Shown here: positions 1 through 8,220 of the stretch, piece after piece
Numbering within the stretch: position 1 is the stretch's first letter
Layout of the letters: each line of letters opens with the position of its first letter
NCBI RefSeq assembly: GCF_019396345.1
Contig: NZ_JAHKRM010000014.1
Span: 186,001-250,000 of the forward strand
Length of the DNA stretch: 64,000 nt
DNA from: Nonomuraea guangzhouensis
GTDB taxonomy: Bacteria > Actinomycetota > Actinomycetes > Streptosporangiales > Streptosporangiaceae
Reading direction: 5' to 3'
Notes under the pieces: generated by a model
What the model saw: the letters and a program-made list of their open reading frames with translations, nothing else
Databases searched by the model: none
What the model was told of the DNA's origin: nothing
Program-made: the position numbers and the translations under genes

Positions 1-1
1 T

Positions 2-142
2 CTGGGGCACGCGGACCCGAACTTCGACATAAAGGACTTCGCTGACGCCTGCGGAGTCGCAGGTATGACCGAGGGAACGCTTCGGTACGGGACGCGTCGG
101 GATGCAGAAGGCAAGTACACGGCCCCCGGCGGCATCGGCTAG
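2..142 (+). CDS. 3' end of a hypothetical gene (cut by window edge)
   Basis: The window opens inside a reading frame that runs 46 codons to a TAG. The C-terminal peptide contains DFADACGVAGMTEGTLRYG and ends in TAPGGIG. Codon third positions are strongly G/C, as in the genes around it, and a hairpin follows the stop. The DFADACGVAG segment could be part of a helix-turn-helix, but the fragment is too short to name a family. Confidence 0.5.
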   Translation: MGHADPNFDIKDFADACGVAGMTEGTLRYGTRRDAEGKYTAPGGIG

Positions 143-153
143 TCGCAGCCAGC

Positions 154-184
154 AGCCCCGCTCTGCTACGACGGGGGCGGGGCT
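154..184 (+). terminator. candidate hairpin terminator
   Basis: AGCCCCG (154-160) pairs perfectly with CGGGGCT (178-184) around a 17-base loop, 12 bases after the preceding stop codon. There is no long T tract (CCTTCG follows), as is common for terminators in high-GC actinomycetes. Confidence 0.45.
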
Positions 185-315
185 CCTTCGTATGTTCCAC
201 AGAGACGAGCATCTTTGTGAGCGCCCGCTTCTCGCTCCGCCTCTGCAGCGGGTCGAGAAAACACGGGGTCGAATAGGGCCTACACGGTCTGAGATCAAGT
301 CGCTACGGTCCCGAC

Positions 316-810
316 ATGACCATCGACTGGGGAGATGCCCCCGCCTGGGTTGCGATTGTCTTGTCGTTCCTCTTCTCTCTCGCGGCGTTCATCATCTCGC
401 TGCTGGGCCTGAAATGGCAGAAGAACGGCGCGCTGGCAGCCATGCGGTCGGCGAACGCCGACGAACGAGCGAAAGCGCTTGCCGAACTTGCGCTTCGTCT
501 CCAGCTCGAATCCGCACCGCGATCTCAGGTGGAGCGCGAGCAGGAGCGGCACGTCTTGTGGGAGCTCGAACGCCGCAAGGATCGGTTCCTCCTGCGAAAC
601 ACAGGCACCGCCATTGCTACCGGCGTCACGGTCAGCGGCAAAGGCGTAGAACAGGTGGCCACGCAGCTGCCAGAGGACGCCGCCGTGAGGCCGGGTGAGT
701 CGGTGAGCTTCATGATGGCGGGAAGCCTCGCCCATGCTGTTCCCGATCAAATCAAGGTTTCTTGGGACGGGCATCCTGAGCCGGTGATGTTGCCGGTGCC
801 GCCGCGTTGA
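316..810 (+). CDS. membrane-anchored hypothetical protein, 164 aa
   Basis: One hydrophobic segment near the N terminus (about residues 9-32, WVAIVLSFLFSLAAFIISLL) should anchor the protein in the membrane. A charged, helix-prone stretch follows (about 45-90, rich in Arg, Glu and Ala), then a beta-rich C-terminal part with FLLRNTGTAIATGVTVSG and VSFMMAGS. That part resembles the immunoglobulin-like tails of many small actinobacterial membrane proteins. No catalytic motif is visible and I do not recognise a named family. The gene converges on the operon at 907-1981. The ATG start directly precedes the membrane segment. Confidence 0.7.
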   Translation: MTIDWGDAPAWVAIVLSFLFSLAAFIISLLGLKWQKNGALAAMRSANADERAKALAELALRLQLESAPRSQVEREQERHVLWELERRKDRFLLRNTGTAIATGVTVSGKGVEQVATQLPEDAAVRPGESVSFMMAGSLAHAVPDQIKVSWDGHPEPVMLPVPPR

Positions 811-906
811 TCAGGCCGCCTCTCGGAGGGGGGCTCACGTGTAACTCCAAACGACCCCGTACGGCGATAATACTTGTGCTCCGGCTCAGGCCCGGATCAG
901 ATGACA

Positions 907-1368
907 TCAGGGGAGTTGCGCGGCCCCCTTCGTGTTGACCTCGTGGCGAGTGGCTTCGCGGGCGGCGGCACGAAGCTCGTGTACAACGGCGATGGCACTG
1001 TGAGTGTCGTTCCACGAGCTGAGCGTCTCGTCGCTCGTCTCCTCAAGGTCGAAGCCAAGAAAGTCGAGGAGGGTATCAACCGCTACAGCGGCAGTTGCAA
1101 GCTCTCGCTTCCAGAGATCAGCGTTGTCCCAGGCATACGCTTCGGCTCCGACCGCGATGGCGATGGCACCAAGCGTGCAGATGGGTGCGTTCTGCACCTT
1201 CAGGCCGTGTTGTCGTCCGTCGTAGGCGCCATGAGCGAGCCCATTGCGTTCGATCAGGTCCGCGGCTTGGGCGAGGATGGCTGCAGGGCTGAGCGTTAAT
1301 CGGCCGGGCGGTGCGCCACCGGTGACAGGCTCGTTTTTGGCTGAGTACGTCTCATGGGGGACGCCCAT
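907..1368 (-). CDS. DUF6197-like protein
   Basis: A 153-residue protein. The N-terminal half has a helix (about 25-45, SPAAILAQAADLIERNGLAHG) followed by a Cys in APICTLGAIAIAVG. The C-terminal half carries SSWNDTHSAIAVVHELRAAA, the WND...V..LR.AA pattern I associate with DUF6197, a common actinobacterial family of unknown function. The ATG at 1368 shares bases with the stop of the upstream gene (TGATG), which suggests translational coupling. An in-frame TTG one codon earlier is less likely. It is the last gene of a three-gene operon. Confidence 0.65.
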   Translation of the reverse strand: MGVPHETYSAKNEPVTGGAPPGRLTLSPAAILAQAADLIERNGLAHGAYDGRQHGLKVQNAPICTLGAIAIAVGAEAYAWDNADLWKRELATAAVAVDTLLDFLGFDLEETSDETLSSWNDTHSAIAVVHELRAAAREATRHEVNTKGAAQLP

Positions 1369-1766
1369 CAATCCTCCCTTCCATCCGTCAGATGTAGGCC
1401 AGCGGTGGCGTTGAAGGCGCGCTCCAGTCGGGCGGCGAGCGTGCGGGCTGCCGCGCGAGCGGCTTTCAGCTCTGACAGAGCTCTGTCAACTCGCTCGACG
1501 GGATTGCCACGGTCATCGCCCAATTGCGTGGATGCCTGCATGCGACGTAGCGCCTCGCCGAGCTGTCGTAGTAGCTGGTCGAGCCCGGCCGTGGCGCGGC
1601 TAATAGCGCCGAGTACGTCGTTGACGGTGGATGGGTGGGTGACGCCAGCGTGAAAGAGCGTGGCGTGGTTGAGCACACGGACTGCCTCCGAAGAGGCGGC
1701 GGCGACCTGGCAGGTGTAGTCGTCGTTGTGGGGGCCGTCGGGGGATAGACGGAGAGTGTCAGCCAT
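1368..1766 (-). CDS. hypothetical helical protein, 132 aa
   Basis: Middle gene of a coupled three-gene operon. Its ATG overlaps the stop of the gene upstream (TGATG at 1768-1764) and its own stop overlaps the start of the DUF6197 gene in the same way. A GGAG lies 10 bases before the start. The product is almost all helix, with an Ala/Arg-rich amphipathic C-terminal half (ALSELKAARAAARTLAARLE) that may form a coiled coil. No family is recognised. The frame stays open far upstream, but coupling and the ribosome site favour this start. Confidence 0.6.
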   Translation of the reverse strand: MADTLRLSPDGPHNDDYTCQVAAASSEAVRVLNHATLFHAGVTHPSTVNDVLGAISRATAGLDQLLRQLGEALRRMQASTQLGDDRGNPVERVDRALSELKAARAAARTLAARLERAFNATAGLHLTDGRED

Positions 1767-1981
1767 CAGCCTTGACTCCGATCGTGCAAGCTTGTCAAGT
1801 TGCTTCGGGCTGGAGTCAGTCGCCTTGCCCAAGCGGTCGCCTGGAGCAGCGCGACCGGCCTCAGAGCGGTGGCGAGAGTCAGTCGAACGACCTCTGTCGA
1901 TAGAGAGTGGAGCAACCGATATAAGTGTCGTTGTGGCACCCAGAAGGTGTGAACATCGTCGATGGGTGGCATGCTGAACAT
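1766..1981 (-). CDS. small hypothetical protein with strong RBS, 71 aa
   Basis: A near-perfect ribosome site, AAAGGAGG, lies 5 bases before the ATG at 1981. It marks this as the true first gene of the operon although the frame extends further upstream. The product starts MFSMPPIDDVHTFWV and has an amphipathic helix with many Leu and Arg residues. No family is recognised. It is coupled to the next gene by a TGATG overlap. Confidence 0.6.
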   Translation of the reverse strand: MFSMPPIDDVHTFWVPQRHLYRLLHSLSTEVVRLTLATALRPVALLQATAWARRLTPARSNLTSLHDRSQG

Positions 1982-2141
1982 GGCCACCTCCTTTCGCGTG
2001 GTCTGGCCAGGAGGCCGGCGCCCGATGCCGGGAAGCAGTGCGGCGCCGGCTCCTCCTTGGCAATGAATTGCAGAGACAACTTCAGTTCGGCCTAGGCTGT
2101 TCATGTAGCCGCGGACATGCGTTGTATCCATATCCCAGCTA

Positions 2142-2163
2142 CACAGGTTGAATTCGTAGAGTC
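2142..2163. repeat. IS630 left terminal inverted repeat
   Basis: Starts CACAGGTTGAAT and ends CGTAGAGTC. It pairs with 3288-3309 with one mismatch (T versus G in the middle), and TA precedes it. Confidence 0.85.
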
Positions 2164-2165
2164 GG

Positions 2166-2792
2166 TCATGACTTTGCCGGGGTGTCGAGGGTGAGTCCGG
2201 TCTGGGCCAGGCAGCCGGTGAGCAGGTGGGGCCGGTACTGGATCTTCTTCAGCTTGCGCTTGACGATCCGGACGAGTCCGGCCAGGTCGGCGACGACGAA
2301 GTTGGTCATGGCCCGGCGGAGCAGAGACCAGACGCCCTCGGCGGGGTTCAGTTCGGGCGCATAGGCGGGCAGTTGGACGATGCGCAGCCAATCGGCGTGC
2401 TCGGCGGCGAAATCGGCGAGCTGTCCGGCCAGGTGCACATTCAGGTTGTCCCAGCACCACACCAGCGGAGCGCCCAGATGCTGGTGGGTGGCCACGATCA
2501 GGTCCCGGTAGTCGGCCCAGGAGAACGTCTTGGGCTCGCCCTTGCGGCCGTGGTAGATGTGCAGCTTGTAGAACAGGTGCGGCCGCTCGCCGTCCCGGTA
2601 GGCCACGACGCCGGCCATGTTCACCCGGCCCGAGCCCTTGCCGCGCACCGTCATCACCGGCCGGGCGCCGACCGGCGCCCAGGTGCGTCCTTTCGGCGGC
2701 CTCAGCCCCTGGCCTGCCTCGTCTTCGAAGCACAGGTAGGCGCCCAGGTCCGCCGCGGTGCTTTTACCGCCGGCCACACCTCGGCCTTCCAT
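2166..2792 (-). CDS. IS630 transposase, DDE catalytic part
   Basis: The second frame of the transposase, with all three acidic residues of the DDE site: Asp in CFEDEAG, Asp in WCWDNLNVH and Glu in ELNPAEGVWS. It probably has no start of its own: homology begins at the frameshift near 2765, so the listed 5' boundary is only the open frame. The stop lies just inside the terminal inverted repeat, as is usual for a complete IS. Confidence 0.8.
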   Translation of the reverse strand: MEGRGVAGGKSTAADLGAYLCFEDEAGQGLRPPKGRTWAPVGARPVMTVRGKGSGRVNMAGVVAYRDGERPHLFYKLHIYHGRKGEPKTFSWADYRDLIVATHQHLGAPLVWCWDNLNVHLAGQLADFAAEHADWLRIVQLPAYAPELNPAEGVWSLLRRAMTNFVVADLAGLVRIVKRKLKKIQYRPHLLTGCLAQTGLTLDTPAKS

Positions 2793-3262
2793 GCCGCAAT
2801 AGCCTTCTCATCGCGCTCCATCGCCCGCCGGACCGGCACCTGCACCGACCAGCCATGGCGATGCAGCAGCTTGCCCACGCCCTCGATGGTGTAGCCGATG
2901 TGGAACAGCCGCCCGATCAGCGTCTTGACCCGGCCCAGCGTCCAGCACTGATTCTCGGCGTATCCCCAGGCCAGCGGTCCGCGTCGCAGCTCGGCCTCCA
3001 GCCGCTGCCACTGCTGCGCCGACAGTTTCTCCTTCGACACCGGCCCTTTGGAGCGCAGCGCCTGTGTCCCACCCTCTAACCAGGCCTTACGCCAGCGCGT
3101 CACCGACCGCTCGTGCACCCGTAATCGCGCGGCAACCGTCTTGATCGACTCCCCGGCCTCGAACCACTCGGCCGCCTGCAGCCGTACACGCTCGCGCCGT
3201 TCCTGCTCGGCGGGCGTGTACCCACCCCTTTGCCCATACCGCATACCACGGTCGTACCGCAC
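2702..3262 (-). CDS. IS630 transposase, N-terminal (DNA-binding) part
   Basis: The first of two overlapping frames. It carries a helix-turn-helix region (about residues 25-65, with FEAGESIKTVAARLRVHERS) and the winged-helix linker that precedes the DDE domain in IS630 transposases. The frame runs past the join with the second frame and ends in out-of-frame sequence. The second frame lies -1 relative to this one, and an AAAA run in GGTAAAAGC (about 2762-2770) is a plausible slip site. The active enzyme is probably a fusion made by -1 ribosomal frameshifting. A disabling mutation is the alternative. Confidence 0.8.
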   Translation of the reverse strand: MRYDRGMRYGQRGGYTPAEQERRERVRLQAAEWFEAGESIKTVAARLRVHERSVTRWRKAWLEGGTQALRSKGPVSKEKLSAQQWQRLEAELRRGPLAWGYAENQCWTLGRVKTLIGRLFHIGYTIEGVGKLLHRHGWSVQVPVRRAMERDEKAIAAWKAEVWPAVKAPRRTWAPTCASKTRQARG

Positions 3263-3287
3263 CGAGCGCTATCCGTCACGACCCGAA

Positions 3288-3309
3288 GACTCTACGCATT
3301 CAACCTGTG
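3288..3309. repeat. IS630 right terminal inverted repeat
   Basis: Reverse complement of the left end with one mismatch, followed by the TA target dinucleotide. Confidence 0.85.
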
Positions 3310-3793
3310 TACCGGCGATTCTCCCGCCAGCCTCCTCACCCCCTCGATGCTCCGCTGTCACCGACGTAGCGGATGTATCACTGCCCCCAGTCGACCACAC
3401 AAGTAACATTACTCTTGGTCAGATGTGTTGGTCAGACTACTTTCTGCAACCGCTTCACTTCCTATTCCGGGCCTGCCGCTGCCCAGCATGCCCATCCCCA
3501 AGGCGACCGGCGAACGACCCTGTCAGCTGTGCAAGTCCACGCGCCTTTCCAAGCTCTCTTTAAGGCCAGGCGGGGGTCCTTGCCGGGGCTCCGAGTCCTT
3601 CCTCGACAACCGAATCGGCCGTCGAGAAGCCGCAGATCCAGGTGGAGCGGCCCGAGCGAAGCGAGGGGCGACTACCTGGATCTACGGCAAGCGACGGCCA
3701 TAATCGGCCTGTGAGGAAGAGACCGAGCTGGGCGACGGCGGTTCTCGCCAGCTGCGCTCTGCCCGGCCGAGAAGTGCCTTGACGCTCGCATGC
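3310..3793. other. gene-free stretch with a 10-base inverted repeat
   Basis: No convincing gene lies between the IS and the end of the relaxase gene. The open frames here are short and have no ribosome site or recognisable family. The one structured element is AGATCCAGGT (3634-3643) with its exact complement ACCTGGATCT (3674-3683) around a 30-base G-rich spacer. As it sits beside a relaxase gene it could be part of a nic/oriT region, but that rests on position only. Confidence 0.4.
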
Positions 3794-6700
3794 TTACCTA
3801 CTGAAGCCGCGTCCACGGTCGAGTTTGCCACCGGTGTGATCGGTCGGTGGCTGGTATGCCTGGGAGGGGCCACGCTGGTCGGTGCAACCGGGGTTGGGAC
3901 GGCCTGCCTTTTGTCGGGCGTCCGCGCGCCATGCCGCAGCCTGTTCGGCTTGGGCGGCCCGTTCGAGGTTGCGCTGGTCGGGAGTCAGGTCAGTGCGGCA
4001 CATCTCGCGTTGGATGGCGGTGAGTTCCTGTTGGGCAGCAACTTGCGCTTGGCGGTGCTCATGAGCGCGTATCCGCGCGAGCGCGACGTCGCCCTCGCGT
4101 GCCGTGCGAAGGGCGGTGTCGAAGGTGCGCATCAGTTCGGCGTGGCGTCGCCGTACCTGTGGCCAGGTAGCTGGGGGCGGGGCCTGCGCGGAGGTCTGGC
4201 GGGCGACCTCGTCCAGCGCCGGAGCCTCCGCATGAATCGGCACTAGCCGCTGAGTGAGTTGATCCTGACGCTCGTGGAGGTCGGTAAGGGTGGCTGTCAG
4301 GTCGCGGTGGCGGGCACGCTGCCAGGGGCGCAGGCTGGCCAGCTCGCGCTCGATGACGCGTTCTTGCCGACGCAGTTGAGTCAGGTCTCTGCGGCCCTCG
4401 TTGAGGGTCTGGCGGGTCTGCTGGAGCCGGTGGGCGGCGGCCTCGGCGGTCTCGATCCGGCGGGTCTGCTCCTCAAGGGTGGCGCGCTCGGTCAGCAGGT
4501 GACGTTCGAGGCGCCCGCCGCCCTCGGCGGCCAAGCGGTGAATGCTCTGGTCGGCGGCTTGGGCGTTGGCTGTCGCAGCGGTGAGCCGCTTGGCGAGCTG
4601 GCCCATGCGTTGGCGCAGCTCGGCAGCGTTGGCCAGCCCGGCGCCATACGGGGAGTCGGTAAGGGATTGCAGGGCACGAGCGCGCTCCACGGCCAGATGT
4701 GCTTCGCGTTCGGCGGCGTGCAGCTCGGCACGGGCGCGCTCCAGATCGGCGTCTGGAGGCTGAGCAGTCCGAGCGGACAGGATGGGCTCTGGCTGGTGGG
4801 CAATGGGTTCGGGTTCGGGGGTCAGGAGTTGGTCGGCGCGGTCGCCGTAGAGGGTCGTGGCGTAGGCGGCCAGGGCGCGCTGCAGTTCGTGGTCCGGGCC
4901 GTGGACGGGGCCGTGGCGGAGCCGGTCTGCGTCACTTTCCAGGAGCTCGCGCGGCAGGTAGAGGCAGGCACTATGCCGGTCGCGGGACATGGCGGCGTAC
5001 AGGGTGTGCGGGTCCAGGCCGAGCCCGTAGATGAAGGTGCGTTGGCAGGTGAGGCCCTGGGCGGAGGCCACAGTCATCGCGGTGCCGTACGACAGACCGC
5101 CGGCCGCGATGTAGGCGGGGCTGACCCATTCACATGTCAGGACGGCTCCATCCGGGCCGGTGCGGCGCCATTCGACCTGCACGCCGCGCCTGCTGTCGAT
5201 GGCGATGATGTGGCCGCGGTATCCGTTGAGCACGTCCACGGGGCCTTCACCACGGCGGGCGCGATAGTCGTTCTTCCGTACCCTCACGTGATCGCCGATG
5301 GCTAAGGCCATCGTGGCGCCGCCGGCCAGGTGGTAGACCCGGTCCGAGCCGGACAGCTCGCCCAGCTCGCGGCGTATCGCTCGGGCGGCCAGGTTGAGCC
5401 GACTGGCAGCCTCGTTGGTTCCCGCCAGTACCAGCAGGTCGACCAGCTCGTCATGCACGCCCGGGCGTTCGGCGGTTCCGTACGGTCGCCGGACATTCGC
5501 CCAGTCGGCGATCAGACGCGCCATCGTGTCGTCCGCGCCCGCCTCGGCACATACGCGGCCGCCCTCCGCCCAGGTGTGCAGGGCTTGACGGCGTTGACCG
5601 GCCCGGAACAGCTCCAGCGCGCGGCGTTCGATGGGGTCGCGTTGGCGGCGGTTGTGCCGCAGTACCAGCCCATCGACTTGCCGATGAATGGCGGCAAAGC
5701 CGCCGCCGACGCCGATGGCGCGCAGTTGCTTGGGGTCCCCCAGGAGCACCACTTTGGTGGCGTGCCGTTCGGCGTCCGCGAGCAGGGTGGCTAGTTCGCG
5801 GTCGTCGACCATGGCGGCCTCGTCGACCACCAGCACGTCCACCCCGGCCAGGCCCGACCCGTGCTGGATGCGCAGCAGCCAGGTGGCGATGGTGTCGGTG
5901 CCGATGCCGGATTCGGCGCGCAGAGTGGCGGCGGCTATTGCCGCGGTGGCCGCGCCCCGGACGACCAGGCCGCGGCTCTCATACGCGGTGCGGGCGGCGG
6001 CCATCAACGTGGTCTTGCCCGCGCCGGGCACGCCGATGATCGCCTCCACCCCGTGCCCGGCGCACAGGATGCGCTCCAGCACGGCGCGCTGCTCGCCGGT
6101 GAAGGTCAGATGGTGGCTGATCTGGAAGGTGTCCAGGGCCAGGTGGACGGCGTCGGGGTCGAGCACGGCCACGCCGCCGTTGTAGCGGTGGCGCACACTG
6201 GCCAGCAGCGTCTGTTCGGCGTGCAGGATGTCGGTGCTGGTGTAGCGGGTGGAGTTGGCCATATGCCGGGCTCCAGCGTCGGGCAGGCGCACTGCCGGAG
6301 TCAGTGCCAGTACCTCATCGGTGAGCATCTCGGCCTCGGCCAGGTTCGCCACGCCATCGGGGAGAGCATCGAGGACCGCGGCCAGCACATCGGCCCGGGT
6401 GACCTCCTTGCGATGCGAGGTCAGCCCGCCCTCGGGCCGCCAGATCCACGCCGCGATCTCCGCCGGAGAAGGCCGTACGGGCAGGCGTGCGCCACTGCGG
6501 CAGGCCGCGACCAGCGCGACCGGGTCCACGCCGGCCGCTTCGAGCTGGCTGTGCCAGTCGGCGCGCAACTCGGCCTGGCCTGGGTCGGTTCTGTGCTGGC
6601 GGCTTTCGGCTGAGGCCACCTTCTTGGCCCGGCGGGAGGCCTCCCCGGCGGCGAAGCCGAGTTTGGCCAGCACCTGCTTGACCTGGCCGTCCCGCTTGGA

Positions 6701-7795
6701 GAACAACGTCCGCACCATGGCCGGGATGGCCGCGATCTCCCACGCGCCCGTCTCCGGGTCCCGCGTCCAGGCGATGCCGCAGCGTTCGGTCATCGCCCTG
6801 CGATGCCGTGCCTTGAAGAAGGCGTCGGCGGCGTGCGCGTGCCGGTGCAGGTCCCGCCCTCCGGACGCGATCGCCGACCACTTCCCATCCACGCCACGAG
6901 CTAAATTGGCCAGCACGACATGCGCATGCAGGTGCGGATCCGGTGCCGCCGTGCCCACCGGGCGTGCGGTGCGGTGCCACATTGTCCAGCCCATCAATCC
7001 CGTTGTGGCTATCTGCCCAGCCAACTGGCCATCGCCTTGGTGGCCCCGCTGCCCGTAGCTCACCCACTGCTCGACGGCCGCGACGGTCTCGAACATCGCG
7101 GTGGTGACGATGTCCTCCAGCTCGGCCGCGAAGCTCGGGTCGGCCAGCCCGACCAGCACCGACACGCTCTTGGTCACGTCCAGGGTCAGGTCGTAACCAC
7201 GATTGCCGATCCGGACTCGTGCATCGCGCCACTTACTCGCGTAAGCCAACGCTTCCGGCTCGTACGCCTCGGCCAGGTTGACGTCGGCGGCGCGGGCCAG
7301 CTGTTCCAGATCGCCGATGCGTACCAGGTGTGCCTCGCCTTCCCGAGCGATACCGCGTGCCATCTGAGCCGCGCGCTTGACCATCGCCGGGCGGGCGGCC
7401 AGCAGGCCCTCGACGGTGGTACCGCGTTCGGCTGCGGCTGCCTCCAGCGCCTCTCCGAGTGGGGCCGCGGGCAGTTTGCCGCGCGGGTCGACGACGTGCT
7501 TGGCTTTTATCAGCAGCTTGCCGTTGTCCGGGTTCTCGCCGTTCATCAGCGCCCGCGCCTTGCCGTGCTGGTCGGATGTCAGCGGAGTGCCTGGGACGAT
7601 GCCTACCTCGCGTAGGCCCTCACCGATCCACACCAGGGCGCGCTCGCCGCCCAGCCGGTAGCTCAGCTGCCCATCGGGCTCCTCGCCGTGTTCGTGGCCG
7701 TGCTCGTCGGCGTGCGGCACGCCGCAGCCGGCGCCCTCCCGTAATCGGTATTCCACCTGCTCTATGCAGGGGCCGAGTACATTCACCCATGCCAT
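3794..7795 (-). CDS. MobF (TrwC/TraA-type) relaxase-helicase
   Basis: A 1333-residue protein that would nick oriT and unwind a conjugative plasmid or element. The N-terminal part is the relaxase, with GYDLTLDVTKSVSVL near residue 200 and the metal-binding His triad in DPHLHAHVVLAN near 290. A RecD-like SF1 helicase follows: Walker A GVPGAGKTTL near 590, Walker B VLVVDEAAMVDD near 660 and the late motif TVASAQGLTC near 905. About 300 helical, coiled-coil-prone residues complete the protein. The N terminus (IEQVEYRLREG) fits full-length actinobacterial relatives. No type IV secretion or mating genes lie beside it, so it may be a mobilisation relic or use another transfer system. Confidence 0.9.
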   Translation of the reverse strand: MAWVNVLGPCIEQVEYRLREGAGCGVPHADEHGHEHGEEPDGQLSYRLGGERALVWIGEGLREVGIVPGTPLTSDQHGKARALMNGENPDNGKLLIKAKHVVDPRGKLPAAPLGEALEAAAAERGTTVEGLLAARPAMVKRAAQMARGIAREGEAHLVRIGDLEQLARAADVNLAEAYEPEALAYASKWRDARVRIGNRGYDLTLDVTKSVSVLVGLADPSFAAELEDIVTTAMFETVAAVEQWVSYGQRGHQGDGQLAGQIATTGLMGWTMWHRTARPVGTAAPDPHLHAHVVLANLARGVDGKWSAIASGGRDLHRHAHAADAFFKARHRRAMTERCGIAWTRDPETGAWEIAAIPAMVRTLFSKRDGQVKQVLAKLGFAAGEASRRAKKVASAESRQHRTDPGQAELRADWHSQLEAAGVDPVALVAACRSGARLPVRPSPAEIAAWIWRPEGGLTSHRKEVTRADVLAAVLDALPDGVANLAEAEMLTDEVLALTPAVRLPDAGARHMANSTRYTSTDILHAEQTLLASVRHRYNGGVAVLDPDAVHLALDTFQISHHLTFTGEQRAVLERILCAGHGVEAIIGVPGAGKTTLMAAARTAYESRGLVVRGAATAAIAAATLRAESGIGTDTIATWLLRIQHGSGLAGVDVLVVDEAAMVDDRELATLLADAERHATKVVLLGDPKQLRAIGVGGGFAAIHRQVDGLVLRHNRRQRDPIERRALELFRAGQRRQALHTWAEGGRVCAEAGADDTMARLIADWANVRRPYGTAERPGVHDELVDLLVLAGTNEAASRLNLAARAIRRELGELSGSDRVYHLAGGATMALAIGDHVRVRKNDYRARRGEGPVDVLNGYRGHIIAIDSRRGVQVEWRRTGPDGAVLTCEWVSPAYIAAGGLSYGTAMTVASAQGLTCQRTFIYGLGLDPHTLYAAMSRDRHSACLYLPRELLESDADRLRHGPVHGPDHELQRALAAYATTLYGDRADQLLTPEPEPIAHQPEPILSARTAQPPDADLERARAELHAAEREAHLAVERARALQSLTDSPYGAGLANAAELRQRMGQLAKRLTAATANAQAADQSIHRLAAEGGGRLERHLLTERATLEEQTRRIETAEAAAHRLQQTRQTLNEGRRDLTQLRRQERVIERELASLRPWQRARHRDLTATLTDLHERQDQLTQRLVPIHAEAPALDEVARQTSAQAPPPATWPQVRRRHAELMRTFDTALRTAREGDVALARIRAHEHRQAQVAAQQELTAIQREMCRTDLTPDQRNLERAAQAEQAAAWRADARQKAGRPNPGCTDQRGPSQAYQPPTDHTGGKLDRGRGFSR

Positions 7796-8037
7796 GCGAG
7801 CCCCGTTCAGACAGCGGCAACAGCGACGATGGCAGGACCGTTGATGGCGGGCGCAGCCAAGACGTATCGCAGATACCTTTCGTCTATTCCTGACTTAGAT
7901 CTTGTGGAATATGGTGACATGATGAGTCAATATTGGATAGGGCGGACGTTGAACATCATTGAGGTGTCAGTAGAAACGACCTCTCAATGACAGTCAGTGA
8001 CGATATGAGATGTGGCTGGGTTCGCCCTGGCCGTAAA

Positions 8038-8076
8038 CGCCTAGGCCCGGCCCTGTCATGCAGGGCCGGGTAGGCG
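8038..8076. terminator. strong hairpin upstream of the relaxase gene
   Basis: CGCCTA and TAGGCG form the outer stem, CCCGGCCCTG and CAGGGCCGGG the inner stem, with a 2-base bulge and a loop of about 4 bases. It lies about 145 bases downstream of the gene at 8221-9099 and 243 bases upstream of the relaxase start. It has no T tract. It may be a terminator for the upstream gene or an oriT hairpin for the relaxase. Confidence 0.5.
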
Positions 8077-8220
8077 TTGCGGAGTGTCAGCAGTCGCGGC
8101 AGTTCAATCCGACGCTGCCGGTGCGCTTGAAGTCGGGCTGTGGTGGGTCGAAATGGCCGTCGGGGTTCCATGCAGCTCAGGCTGATCCAGACGTGATCAC
8201 TGACATCCGGATTGTGTTGG

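Larger units (their letters stand above)
2142..3309 (-). mobile_element. IS630-family insertion sequence
   Basis: A complete element of about 1.17 kb. Terminal inverted repeats of 22 bases (2142-2163 and 3288-3309) match at 21 of 22 positions. A TA dinucleotide lies directly outside each end (2140-2141 and 3310-3311), the target duplication typical of the IS630/Tc1-mariner superfamily. Inside are two overlapping transposase frames. The near-identical ends and intact DDE residues suggest a recent insertion. Confidence 0.9.
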
